Assembly: GCA_003640385.1 (NCBI GenBank)
Contig: RCAB01000057.1
Span: 62,001 to 126,000, forward strand
Length of the DNA: 64,000 bases
From: Setaria digitata
Lineage: Eukaryota > Nematoda > Chromadorea > Rhabditida > Setariidae
Direction of reading: 5' to 3'
The first letter of the stretch is position 1; each line of letters begins with the position of its first letter. The notes beneath the pieces are model-generated. The model did not search any database. It was not told the DNA's origin and saw nothing but the letters and a program-made list of their open reading frames with translations. Positions 25,901 through 40,900 of this stretch are shown piece by piece. Both the position numbers and the translations under genes were made by a program.

Positions 25901-28900
25901 AGAATTACTTGATAAAGATTAATAAATCGCTGTATACTTGCATAGGCAATATTTGCACCGACTGATAACGGGCCTTAATACGTACTGCAGCTACCTCATT
26001 GTTACCTTTATCCTTTATTGCATTTGATAATTTAGTACCATCCGATGTTGCCGTTACCGTATACCTTAAAATTCATTTTAATTTAATGGGAGAGAAGAAA
26101 AAAGAAAAAGTGTGATGATGAGATTAAGAAATTTTAAGATTAAAAGTTCGGTTTCATTTCTTTTTATTCCTTCTCCAAAATGAAATTTAGAAAATAATCA
26201 CTTTATCAAAATGGGAAGCAAAATTTCACAAACGTAATTTACGAATGATAAAATTGATAAAGGAATTAAAGTAAATTTTGAAAAATCTGACAAAGATCTT
26301 TTAATTTCTCACTCGCTTTTATGCTCAAAAGTCTTGTAAATATGAGCCTACGATGATAAAGCAGGAAGATAATCATTAGATGAGATAATTCAAGAGAAGC
26401 TTTCTACAAGTTACAAATATTAAGGAAAGAAAAGTAAAATATAACAGAATTTCGAGCAGATCATTTGATTGATAGAAGTATAACTTCTTGTTATTTCTTT
26501 CTTTTTTTTTGGTTCAGTTTTTGCCCTAAAAGGAAATTTGGAATTTGGTTTCTATTTCATTTCGTTTAAAAGCTTAAAAATCAAGTAAAAAAAGACAATA
26601 AAAATCAAAACATTTGAAATTCGAAGAAATAAAAAAAGAATAGCAAAGTCTGACCGATAATATGTGCCGAAAATGCTCTGTAATTTGAAGCAATTTTTAT
26701 CAAATTTAATATTACATAGAGGACGAGAGAATCGACGGCGATCCAACCATGATGATGATTGCATGTAATCTCTCCATCGATTCGACATTTTCATTTCTGG
26801 GCTTATTATCAAATATCTGACAGCTTAGCTATCAAATAATAGATTATATCGAAAGCGAATTGAGAAATTTAAGTGCCAATGTAGTATAAAAAAGATTTTA
26901 GGAAATGAAAAGAAACTTGAAAAAGAGACAGCTCGTGAATTCTTAATTAACGATGGTGGAAAATGTAAGCAAAATTTATCGAAAAAAGAAAAATTTGAAA
27001 AAAAAAATTAATTTCTGTTAGAAGTTCAACAAAAATAAAAATAAATAAATAGAAAAAGAAAAAACAAGAGCAAGATAAAGCAAGAGAGAAAATTTACTCC
27101 TTGTGAAGTTAGAAATTCTGCAAAATTTTGGAAATGAAACATTCCAAAGAAATTAAGTTCTTAAAATTCTTCACAGCTTCTCTTATTAAAACAAATACAG
27201 CACAATGAATTATGAATCTTACAAAAAAGGAAAACAAATAGAAAATTAATTTAATCTTGTAAACACAAATAAATGTTTTGGAACAAACAAAGTATTGCCT
27301 TCACTATCTCTCGAAGTTTTAAAATTAAAACGAAAATATACTGCACGCCGCCATTGCAATAAGTGAAATTTTAGCACTAAATAAACAAAGACTTATTTAA
27401 AAAAAATCTTTTCATCCTCTAATATTGTTAAAGAAAATTTTTTTCCGAAAATAAGGTGAGATATTGTAAATAGGGCAAAAAGGAAAGCTTTCAGAGGATG
27501 ATTTTCAATTTATCACTTTTCTGAATTAAAAGGGAAGAAAAATTAACGAAAGAAGAGTGTCGACCAAAATAATTGCTTTTAAAGCAAAAGAAAAAAAAAA
27601 TTGATCAGTTTCAAAAAAAAATTCTTTCATTTATTTGAATTCTTGGCCTTCGAAACTACTAATTATGAAATCATTAAGAAAAAACTAACGCCGCAGCGAT
27701 AAAAAGCGATTAAAAAAATGCTAAAATTCATATCAAATAGAAATATAGATAAGAATGCTGATAACAGCCGCAACAATGATGAGCGTTGATAATACTAAAG
27801 TCGCAACTGTTTATGATAAATTTCCATCAAGTTTTCAAGGTCAGCATCAATCTTCAAATAGTATTATCATCATTGTTCACAACAACGACTTATCAAAATT
27901 ATTCGTTAGATTTGACTAATTGATTAATTGATTAACCAACTTTTAAGAATGCTTACGAAAGCCTGTTTCTTTAAGAATATTCGCTAAACTGGCAAGTAAT
28001 AAATAGAGAATTGTACAACTCAAATAAATAAGTAAAGGAAGAAGCTTCAAAAAAATGAAATATAATATATAGAAATAAACATATAAACAACAAAGAGTAA
28101 ATATTAGGCATTCTCGGTTAAATTAGTGGAAAAACAACCTCCTTCCCTCCCCATATCCCAGGTTTCAATTATAATTTTTGTCCAAGGAAAATTGAACTTT
28201 TAACTTTTGAAAGATGCAATAACCTAAAAATTGAAAATAAAAAAACTGGGGTAGGTCGGAAAATGTCGGGTTAAATAGATAGACCTTGAACTATCACCAC
28301 GGGCCACAATGCTCGTAATATGCGGTATGGTACGGTCCTTCCCACCTGGCACTTACTGATGCTAGTGACAATTTGTCATCCATGTCATCATTCATTATAA
28401 CAAATCATCTCACACTCATCTGCTATCAAATTTTTTCCGACCTTCAAATTAAATGACTTCCACCTATGCAATATTCCAAACGTCTGCTTATCTGATCGAA
28501 GCATTTATAAATTTTTTTTTTTTTGCAGTTTTCAAATTTCCTTTCGGATACCGTAATTTGAATTATTCATATAACATTACAATAATTATTTTCAAAAAAG
28601 ATATTTCCCAGTGATTCCATTAAGTCAATTTATTTGAAACTAAGCTAATTGTGAAGTTCTGAGCATAGTTAGTACTGAGAAATTACTAATATCTTCTGTT
28701 TAAATCTAAATTTGCAATTTCAAACCATTTTGATTTCGAATTTATCGCCAGAAACACTTTTTTATTAGGATGATTAAGATGCGCGTAGCACAAGCGATTT
28801 TACAACGACATGAACAGTGACAACTGTGCCACAATTGAAAGAAAGTGAGATCCGGAGGTTAGAAGATTTCAAGAGAAATGAATTTAAAAAATAAATTCCG

Positions 28901-31900
28901 AAAATGGAATCAACAGACGAGTTGCAAGAACAGATTCCCCGGAAATAAATTCAACTGGTTAATTTAGGAAAATTGTTTCGAAAATTCATGCTTAAAGTAC
29001 ATAATAAAAAGCAGGAAGATATTTAGAAGGAAAAAAGAATCCTTAAAAAAGTTTAAAAAAAAAGATTTTAAACAAAATTTGAAAAGAAACTGTTTGCTAA
29101 GCTTGAAAATAAATAAATGAAATGATCAGTTAGTTGCGCTTTATATTACATACATATTCACTCATGCTGTACTAACTTTTCCTCCACTCTGACAAATTCG
29201 TAAAATTCACTTTATACAATTTAAGAAAAAATTTTCAGAAATACGCCCGAAAAAGAACTGCAAATTATTTGAGCAGAAAAAAAAATCACAAAAACCAGTT
29301 CAGATAAAAGGGATACCATAATCTGAATTAAAATGAACAATTCCCAAAAATCATAATAAATGCAGTCAAAAAAAGAGACTAAATTATTGCAACGAGATTC
29401 CAAAACAGCAGCATGCAATCACTGCTCTTACGTTAATTACCTTTGAAATTTCACTTAAAACTTATATCATTATTAAAAGAGAGAAATTATTGTTCAGCAC
29501 TGCATTCTTTCTGTTCCTTTTCTAACTGCTTATTGTTTTAAATTAATTAATCGAGAACTTGCGCCAACTTCATGTTTAAAAAAACAGAAACGAAAGCAAT
29601 TTAAAATTACCCAACTGCTTAATGCAAGAATTTGAAACTACTGTAGCTCCTCATTTTATTTAGAACAAAATTAAAAGTTAATATGTTTTAATTTTTCGCT
29701 GATTAATGAAAAATCAATAAAGCATACAACATAATTTCTCTTCTCATTAGTTCTTTTTATTAATCGAAAATAGCAACATTTTCTACATGCAAAAGATAAT
29801 TTAACATGCGAAAAAATGTGATAAATGATAAATAATCAAGAAGATGATCTGTCATCACTGGAAATACAAATTATCACCTGCAGATTAGTGACAAGAAATG
29901 AATATCCATCATTAAAAAAATTTTGGGAAAGTAAAATGATTACTTTTATCATTTACAATCAATCAAATAACTACGTAACGATGCCGGTCAAGAAATACCG
30001 TCATGTTCTCCGTTGCTCCCTACATATCCGGGAATAACCAAGTACCCATTTGTTTTTTAATTCTTTTGCTGCTAACAACTTATCTTTATAATCAGTTATT
30101 TTACTTCAAACTTTATTACGTCCTAAAAAAATTTACGAAAAATATCGATGGAACGATTCCATGTAGAAAATTAATTATTCCATACTGAGCTGTTGAAAAT
30201 TATCCATTTCGGATTCATTAAAGAGCTCGATCGAAATAACCTTAGCAACATTTTATTCAGCTTTATAGTAAAGTAATTTATACTAATTTATGTACAGGTC
30301 TATTCATTTTTATAAATTATTCTAACCAATCATAAAAATGTGAATTGAAAGGATTTTCTTTCTAAACTTGCAAATACGATACAATTTTTTTTTAGAGTCA
30401 AATTTTTTTTTAACAAGCAAAATTTTCAATATTTACCAAAGAAGCTATTTGCTCCCGTTTCTGTTAAGGAAAACTTGACCTAACAAAGTAAAGGAGACAG
30501 CTTTTGTGAGGAGTCATAAGTAAGGGGAAGCTTTCACATGGACAGTCAAAATTCACATTTATTAGAGTGAAAATCGAACCAAATGAATGGATATTTATCA
30601 AAGACTAGGCAAAATTTCCTAAGAGAAACAAAAAATAAAAATGCATATTGAACAGTATATCTCGACAACATACTATTATAATATGCCAAAAAAGTGATGG
30701 AAAAAAAATTAATAAAAAATGAAAAGAAAAAAGTAAACTAAAAACTGGTAGAAAAAAGACGACATAAATTCCAGTCGTTAATTATGGATAAAATAATTGA
30801 AGTGCTGGAAAAAGCCGACATATATTATTGTAAAAATTGATGTCAACAATGATAAATAATGTTATAGAATTACTACTAATGGCAATTAAATATAATCCGA
30901 CGGATGGTGAAATTGAAAAAAGAGAAAGAGACAGGAAAAGGAAAGAAACTTTCATAAAAAAAAATAATTAAAATTGGACCAATTCATGCAGTGGCGTAGC
31001 AGGTAGGTTGGGTAAAATTTCTCCCTGCATTATAAAAAAAATTACAAAATCTTTTTCAAATCCAAATTTGCAATTGACCATTTTTAATGTTTACTAATCT
31101 GTCGATGACCTATAATTTATGCATCACTATTGTATTTCAGTAATGCTTAGCATTTTACTAGAAATAAAACCAACTGCTACTAGCCTTCAGGCATAAATTT
31201 TTACTTTTGAAAATTCCAAAGATACAACTTTCAATTAAAAATGAAATAAATTGCTTCTCCCTTTTCTTCTATTTAGCTCATTTGTAAAAGGCAATGAAAC
31301 ATTTAATCATTCCCATTCATTATATGTAAAATTTAAGTTTTTAGAAAATTTAAAAGTGAAAAATGGTGAGATATTCGGGAGAAAAAATTCAAAAGAAAAT
31401 GTTGAATTTTTAGAAAAATTCATGGGAATTGCTTTCATAAGCCAATTTATATAAAATTTTGTGTAGATATATTGTTGCCCTTAATGAACATGAATTTACC
31501 AACTTGTGAATTTTTACGGCTGTAATTCCCTGTTATCAAAACAAGAATATTAACATACATCCTGACCCTCATAACCTTTATCCTCATGCTCACAGTCAGA
31601 ATAAAAATATTTTCAAATTGCTGATCAATAATTCCGGATTTAGAAAATTGTAGTGAAATATATCAGATATTCCAATACAAAACTACTATGATTATTCGGT
31701 AAATTGAAAAATCTATTTCGGATGTTCACACATTTCAATTATATCAAGCCTTTAGTACTCAGCTTGCAATACTTGTATTTATATTTTTTTTTTCATTCAA
31801 CAGATCTGGCAGGCAATTAACTAATTAATTGATTAATAATAGGAACAGAATAATAAATAAAATTGCTTGTCAAATTAATTAAAACTCTCAGTTTAAGAAA

Positions 31901-34900
31901 AAAATCGAGGCAATTAAACTTTTCCATCTGGAAAATTTTGTATAAGACAACAACTTTAAACCAAAGATTACAACGATTCATTAAAGAGCAAAAGATTGTT
32001 GAAATTTTGTGAAAGAAAAAAAATATTTAAATTTGAAGTCCTTGAAGCAACGAAATTGAAAAGCGAATTGGATTGAAAAAGAGACGAAAAATGAATTCCC
32101 CATTATTAAATGATGCTTACAGTTCAGAAATGATGGTATTTCAACGATAATAACAGATTCGAGTATTGTAATTAAATTAGAAAAAACTCTATGCCCATTA
32201 AAGTTTTGATTACAAAATTCCCTAAAGTGCATGATATCTCTAAACATTATGCAATTATGATTGGAAAAAAAGCATCTTTGTCAAAATTTGAATGAAATGC
32301 AAAAATCAAATATGTCTTAATAAAATAAATTTAATTACCACAGGATGATTCCCAGTTTTTGTCAAGAAAAAGTGAAATTATTTAAAAACTGCAATTTTAA
32401 CTAAAGAAAGGAAAAGCAATTTGAATTCATTAATTTACCGGTTTTTAGACATTTACTACAAATTTTAAACTGCAAGTTTGTTTTCCTTGGAAATGAAAAA
32501 TAAATAACACATTAAAAACTATTTAAAAAAATTAAAATATTTTGTATATATGAGCAAAATTTCATCAGAATATTATGGTATAAAACTAGTAATTCAAAAT
32601 AATGAAATATTCCGGAAATTCCGCAACATATCTAGTTTCTATTCTGAAGTCTTTGCTATTCGCACAAGTTCGATTAGAATTATTAGATATGAAGTACGCA
32701 AACATACAAACCATCGTTCCACTGGATGTCGTGTAGTCAGTTGATCGATTTTGATTTGAACATAACCTATCAACGTTGAACGATCTTTCTTTTTCTTCGC
32801 ATCTGCTTCACGATATAAATTAACGCAAACATTTTCCAACTTTGGAATTGGACTGAAATCTATCGAATTTAAAAAGACCAAATCAAGATTTTAATATAAA
32901 CTAAGTACACTTAGCTTTTAATGCACAATTCCTAAAATTATAACTATCGAAAAGATAGGAATTCTTTCTTCAACATTTAGAAAGATGGCGGAAATTTATT
33001 TAAATTCAATAATCCATGAGAACATTTAGAACGCGATTGATGCATTGTCAAAACTAGCTACAAACTTCGACGAATAATTAATTATTCCATTTCATATTTT
33101 GATATTTGTCAATTAATCAAATAGACACTGGCCTACTGCATTCGTTAATTCATCAAGTCTATAAATTATAAAATTAACTCCAACTGTTCTACAAAAGTAA
33201 TTTTAATGTCGAGATTTTCGAGAACAGAAATTTGTTAAAAAAACAAAAGAAAAAAACTAGAAAAGGAAAATAAACCTGAAATAAAAATGTTCGCCCCAAA
33301 AACAAATATCACCACGCGGTTTCGCTGATGTTCGAGCGTATAATGTCTTATCAAGACATATCTCACAATAATATTTTCTTTTAGTTGGAACACCTTTTGC
33401 TTCCAGAATCCATACTTCCAGCGAATTTTCCGTCCGATGCATCCTATCACGCAACGGATTTGCCGTACGTCGTATACTGTAAAAAAGAAACAAATAATCA
33501 AAAGATAGAGCTAAAATAGTAGAAAAAGAGAAATACATTTCTTGGAAATTTGATGAATTTTGACAGAATCTCTTCAGGATTTAGTGATAAAAAAATCATA
33601 ACAGATAATACTGGTATTAAATTCAGGATTTCATTTCTAGCAGTCCATCCTATGTCCTATATTTTTCTCAGAATAACTACTGTGATTGCATAACAACAAT
33701 CAATCAATATAACATTCTTTGTAAATCTCCTTTTTTGTTAAGTGTTTTGAATTTGGAGATTTATTGTGAATCAAGTATGCAAACCTATGCAGAGAATTAA
33801 TAAAACAACTAAATATTCTTATCATTCATCGATGAATAGTCATTATTATAAATTTACATAATTTGGATAATCACGGAAAATGACTTTAAAATAAATTGCT
33901 ATAAATTTCATAAAAGAAAAAGAAAGAAAGTGAACAGAAAAATAATTTATTGTTAACTAGCGTAAGCAATGTTATTATTTGATTCAATAAAATTTTTGTA
34001 AGATTGCAAGTTTATTCAATGTGACTATGAGATTATTCTTTTGAATTACAGTTTAATTTTTAAATGAATGAAAAAATTAAAAAATGACGAAAATTGATTA
34101 AAACATAAAACTAAAGATTTGTCCAAAAATAAGGAAAAATAAAAACTATTGAACTATTAAGGATAGAGGCCAGGAATGTACAAGATGGATTTTCGAGAAC
34201 TTTTTTTTTTATAAAAGTAATGATCAATTCCTTCTGAAAACATATGAAAAAAAAAATGGGACAGGAAATGTTTTAAAAGGAGAATTCTGGAAAAAGGAGA
34301 AAAAAACGATGAAAATTAATAGCTTAAATTTAAATTTGCCTGTCTATTATCGCGATAGGTTTATTAGTCACAGCAGACAAATTGATGAAATACCAATAAT
34401 TTGGAAAAAAGAGTTCATGATACAAAGCCGATAAGTGCCCCATTTCTTAGTTCTTTCCGGTTATTAAGCTACCAATAATATTAATCAAAAACCAAAATAC
34501 TTCGAAATACTCATCAAGAAATTATGGAAAGATGTGAAGGCAAATAAAATGAATTTTCCTTACATTTGCGAGAATTTTAACGCTTTCAAATTAGGAAAAT
34601 TTCACTTCCACTACAGAATTAATATAGAAAATTATCAGATAAAAGGAGAAAAATAGGTTGACTTGATCAGTTCAACACGGAGCTAAAAATTTACTTCTCA
34701 ATCTACCAACCAAAACTCAGAACCAATTTATCTTTTGTGCAAATGAAATGTCCTCATGTCATTTCTCTTTCAGTTACATCATAATTTTCTAGTTACATCC
34801 TAATCAACTAATATAGGAATATCGCAATTATCCATAACTTTCGGTACTTTAACATTTACCATCGAAATTTTAAGAACATAAATAAATTTTCTCGGCAATT

Positions 34901-37900
34901 TTTTTCATCATAAAATAGTTTATATTGAAGAACAGAAGGTTTTCATTTTTATTTTTGCTTCTTGAATAAAAAATAAATTAAACTTCGAATATCTTATTGT
35001 AATCCAGAATTATCGCTTGGCTAAACAGACTTAAAGAAAGAAACTGGACACTACTGGCTCAAGAATTGTTATTTGCTGAAGAGTTAGATAGTTGCAGCAA
35101 ATACACTAAGATTGCTGTATAACTGCTATCGCTACTGAAAATTATCACAATAATGATATGGAGATATCTCTTACGTAAACTAATCTCATGAATAGACAGG
35201 CTAATTAATAATATACAAGTGGAATAACCACTACCGAAAAAGAAAAAAAAGTGAAAAAGAGCGAAAAACATTAGCTATGAGCAAATAATGAAGCAAAATA
35301 TTTCATGTTATTATTAATGTCATTATTACTGTTAATTAATCAGCAATAATTAATTACTGGTGCAGTTATTAATTATTCATTTCCTGGTAGATGCGAAAGG
35401 ATTAATTCTTTAAGACAAAAAAGTATAGTATGTAAATTTAGATAAAAGAAGTGAAGGAAAAGGAAGGAAAAAAAGTAAAGAAAAACTGTTGGAGTGCCGT
35501 ATGTTCTGAAAAGTATAAGCAAGCATTAATGGGATAAATAGAGTACTCAAAAGGTGGAACAGGAGGTACAGTATACTGCGATGGAAATTAATAATGAAAA
35601 GAAGATACACTGATGAAAAGGTATGGATAATTCCAAGTGGTACGACACTTTTATCAAGCATGATATACGGTATCGATAAATATAAAAAGATATCACCAAA
35701 TAAACCAAACACCTGTTTTTGATGTAATTTTCAAAAAGAAAAGAACAACTGAGGCATATTTGTGACGCAACAATTAGTAATAAGGCAAATTAGTAATTTC
35801 CATCTGTGAATATTTAGAAATTTGCTCCTTTCAGCTAATTAAACGCTGTAAAATTTTTTCCTCACAAAAAATTTTGATAAAATCACACTTGAAATTCTAT
35901 ACTATTGACAGGAAAATGATATAAAGCTGTTAAATTTGGGATGGAAATTAAAAGTCTAAATGAAAACAAGGAATAACTTTTGAAATAAAAAGATTAAGTG
36001 AAAGAAAAAAGTTAATTTGCCATTGCTTCGGAAAAAAAAAGAGAAACAGAAGCAAAATTAGGAATAAGTGGAGAAATAAAGTAAAATAAACGAAAGAATA
36101 GTATATAAGTGAAGCAACGAATAAATAATTATATATTATTTACACAAAAATTAATACTATAGATTCATTTAGGTATCTACTTGGCGCTATGAAAAGCGAA
36201 AAGCAAAATCGCGAAAATCCCATATTATTAAGATTAAAAAAAAGAAAATATTCTTATCACTTATTCTTATCGGGTTTTTTTTTTAATTTTTAATTCTTTT
36301 GCAAATTTTATTTCACTCTTTTTTTTTAAGAAGAAAATGCCGAAGATAGTGAACAATTATTATTTAGTAGTAGTTATAATACCAATACATACAAAATGAT
36401 ATTTAAAAAAGCACAGAAAAGCATAAAAATTGATTTTAAGTGGATAAAAGTTGTAACAGTAAAGAAGTGAGTGGGAAAATGATCATTAAATGTTTACTAA
36501 ATCTTGCGTAGCACAATAAAATTTTTCTATGGAAAGGTGCCACTTAATTACCATTTTCATAAATATAACCTTTTCTTGAATCACTACAATTGTTGCTGCT
36601 ATCATCCATCATCATCAATCAATACCATCATTTATCACTGTCCGCTACGATCACCAACAACATTATCACTATCATTATCTTCATTTCAACTAGCATCACT
36701 ATCACAATATTTTCTCAATCATCACTGTCATCATCAAGTCAGTATCATTGCTAGCGACATCATACTGTTTGTCATCATTAGAACTAATATTAATTACTCT
36801 GTACCGTTACGATAATAATGATGAATATCATCAGAAGACTAGGAATTATCAAAATGATCAAAATTATAATTAGCATTGAAACTTTTGATTGTTAGTGATT
36901 TTTTTTTTTTTTATAAATAACCAGTTGATATGTCACATACAAAAGCTCTACTCTCCCATTGAATGATCGAACAATTTTATACAGTTATGTGTCCATCATT
37001 TTCAGATCCAAATAATTCAAAGTTTTGAAATTTATAAGCACTGATTTCTCGTAGCAACGAATTAACACCAAACGCAACATTAATTAAAATTCAATGAAGT
37101 AAATATCAGAAATTCAGAACTGAAATAGGAAATAATTTTTCTATCGATTGTTACGCCATTCGAGCAACAACTTTTCCTATGTTATGAAAAGCCAACTGTC
37201 AACTGAATTTTACATCATCCGTTTTAATGAGCCCAGCAAACCTCCGCTCCAATGGCTAGAAAAAAGTTTCACCAATGCCAATGACTTCATGCTACTACTT
37301 CAATGTACTTTTTTTCATGGATGAGTCAACCAACCATCATCATGACTGCTATTTCGCAGTATAAAATTCAGAAACTTTATCCCTCTTATACTTCTAATAG
37401 ATCTAAAAAATCCTTTTCTCTCCCTCTCACTCTTCTCCTACCTCTTCTCAATCTTTTTCAATCTCAATTTGTTTTTTTTTTTCAATTCATTAAATTTCAT
37501 GTAACATTTTTTCAGAGAAATTACATAAAAAGTGGCGCTATTATTAGCAAGAATAAACGAATGTATAATTATAACTAAAAACTATAAATAATAAAATATT
37601 TCAGCTCTTAAAAGATAAAAAAGAAAATATTTCTTTGCAAGTAGAAGAGTTGCTATTATGTGGAATACTATTTTAAATAAAATGATTCCTTTCAATCTAT
37701 CAGGATTTTAAATTCCATCTGCAAACTTTTCTTAGTCTCGATTTTCAACTTCAAAAGCTTACTTAAAAAAGGAACTGATACTGTTATTATGTATGATAAA
37801 TTCAAAGAGCAGTTTCATAAAGCCTATCAATATAAATTGTTATTGTTATAATTAACTCCACGTGTTAATTATCCGTCTCGAACATATGCTTTTATGCACT

Positions 37901-40900
37901 TAAGGCTAATGAAGCATAAAATGTTCCTTTTCGCAAAAGCAAACAAATTGCAGTGAAAGAAATAAAGGTCTGAACAAAATTTGTTTAAACTTAAGTTTTA
38001 TTTTTCAGTATTCTGAAGAACTTTGTCCATCAAAAATAAAAAAAATATTCGAAAATTTACACAACTAACACCTGCTGTAAAGTAAAATGATGATTTTTGT
38101 GCGATAAAAATGCTTCTTGCAAAAAGTTTATTTCACTGTATCTGCTTGATGATAACAATAATAATACATAATTCGAATTATATCAGCTAAAAGGGTATAT
38201 GAATCTGTTTGTATTTATGTAAACCGTTTTAAAGAAGTTCTATTTATACTTATAATAAAAACACAAAGTGTAATCGAATAAAATATTTCTTTTCAGAACC
38301 ATCCAATTAATTTGCCCACAGCATCATATCATCTTATCCGCATACTTTGTTATATATGAATAAATTTTATTCCACGATCGTTCGATCTTTCTAACATTTT
38401 AAATTGCTATTCCATGTTTGAATTTTTCATCTTCATAGCCTTATCAACGATTTCTATAAATGACCAAAAAAGGACTAATTTCAAATTCCCGAGAATTGAA
38501 AATAAAATTATTTGAAGAAGCAAGCTGTCACCAATTATTCAGTGATAAATGATTCGTATGGTCTATTAAGACTGAAAGCAACGCACATGTCTTATACACA
38601 TACGCACATTTATACAAAGGCAAAATTAAATTAGGAAGCAGATGGTCAAATGGCATTATCTGTCATTGTTTACTATCAATACATTCTGTCTGAAACATGT
38701 TCCTCATTTTGGCAATGAAATTTTATAAAAGAAATTTCATGGAATTTAATTTCATACCTGAATTTTTCCGACGAAACTTCCGGAAAAAGTAAGAATTATC
38801 TGCTCATCCATTTAGGTTATCAGTTTTCTACAATAATGAATGTAAAAGCTAGGGAAGGGGAAGCTTAAGCTTATCGGTCATATTGAAAAATTGAGCTTTC
38901 GAAAAAAAGAGAAGAAAAAAATTAAAGAAATAATTTTAAACAAAAAAATTTAAAACGGAAAACTGTACTGAATATGACGAATTGCAGCAAAATTTGGCGA
39001 CAAAGAAGGAGAGAAGTAGTGAAAAAGAAGAAAAATGGGTGAAGTAATAATAAGCTTATCAATAATGTTTTATAGGCATAATGGAAAGAGGTAAAAAAAT
39101 CTGGTACAGAAGGAAATCTACTTACTTTGCTCTCTTTATTGATAAGAAAATATATTTTGATTTATTTTAATTGATAAGAAACGACGGAGAGAAGCAGCAA
39201 GGAAGAAAGACAATAAAAATTTTAATAGCTGAAAAGGGAAATTAGTGGAAAAATGACAATGATAAAATATAGATGAAATACAAGAACATATGACCAATTA
39301 TTTATAATTTTCTCTGTCTCTTAACCAACTAACTGTATTACTAGCAGAATGATAAATTGCCAACTAATAAAATGTTTAATTTAAGAGTTATGATAATATA
39401 AACATGGACCAATTACTACAAGATTATTAGCTTTAAGCACTTAAAAAAAAAAACAATTCATTCTAACTGATCATACACTGACAGACATAAATATGAAACA
39501 GCTGAAGTCATAACTTTTAGATTATTCTCATTTTTAACTTCTAGTCTATTAATCAACTCGTCATATTATGAAATGGAAAAAAAAAAAACAAAGTTTTCAC
39601 TGAATAAAAATCACAAATTGATTTATGCTTCATTACTAATTCATATATCACGGTGAAAGTAACAATGAAATGTTTATCCTTTCCCCAATGTTGATAGTGA
39701 GTAGGATACTCTTCAGTATTATTACTCACTATCATCAATGCAAATACTTCGAATTAAATTGAAATAAAATCTATTTACGATATATATGATGGACAAACGT
39801 GAGTATCTCTAAAATTATTCAGTTTATTGAATAGATAAATTTGAAGAATGCCAAATGTAAATTACATATAATAGTTTAATGGCCAGTTTCCTCTTCCATA
39901 TCCAAATGTTATTATAAGGATTTCCTACTAAGCTATTCAACAAGTTTCGCCAAGATTCAATGACCTTCAAGGATGAAAAGGATGCTTGACGAAAAGGTGC
40001 TGGAATGGATTTGAACAGAAATATATTGCAAAAATTTACATATATATTTAATGGTCAGTTTTTTTAAATATATATTAATGTCGTTGGAGTAAAATTAGTA
40101 AAGCAAATTTTATCAATTTTATCAGTGACAAAAGGAAAATACTTCCGACGATAGCACAAAATGGAAAAACGAATGTGTTTTATTTGTTCCACATATTTTC
40201 ACATTTTGTTAAAAAAACAAAGCTTTTTTTCAAAGTTTTAAAAATATTGGCAAGGAAAATTTACATAAAGCAAAAAAATGAAAATGAAAAAGAATTAGAC
40301 TTGCAATTATGAATAGGTGGACACTTTCATAAGTATTCAAAATGAAGTAATCGACGAATAAGGTTGAATTTAAATCCGTGTTGAAATCAGAAATACTCAA
40401 GTACGATTAACATTTTCACTATTTGACAGTGCTAACTTAATTCGTCCACCGACAATTTCTACTCATATAATTGTGAGATTTCTGAAAAGCATATAAACTC
40501 GTATTTGCAAATTAGTAATTGAAGGAGAAATTTCATATATGAGTTCAAATTTCTAATTTCTAATATCTTTCTCTTGTTCCTTTTATTCTCTGCGCTTATT
40601 GTTTCTTATAAAAGAAAAAAAATTGAAGGTACAAAACTTGGGACTTATTCGTGTACGATAGATGAACGGAATGAATTCCAAATCAGAAATTGGAAACTAA
40701 ACACAAAGGGACAGGAACTGAAAGATCGAAAATTGAATTTGAGAAATGGAAATTTCAAAGGTTCTACCGCTCACATCCAATGAATATGCAAAAAGAATAA
40801 ACGAATGTTGCAACGTTTAGAGGAAGTGAGTCGGCGGGGAGCGCGGCGGACGAACGGGCGAGAGGAGAGGCACCGCGGTGCAACGTGGAGAGGCGAGGAA

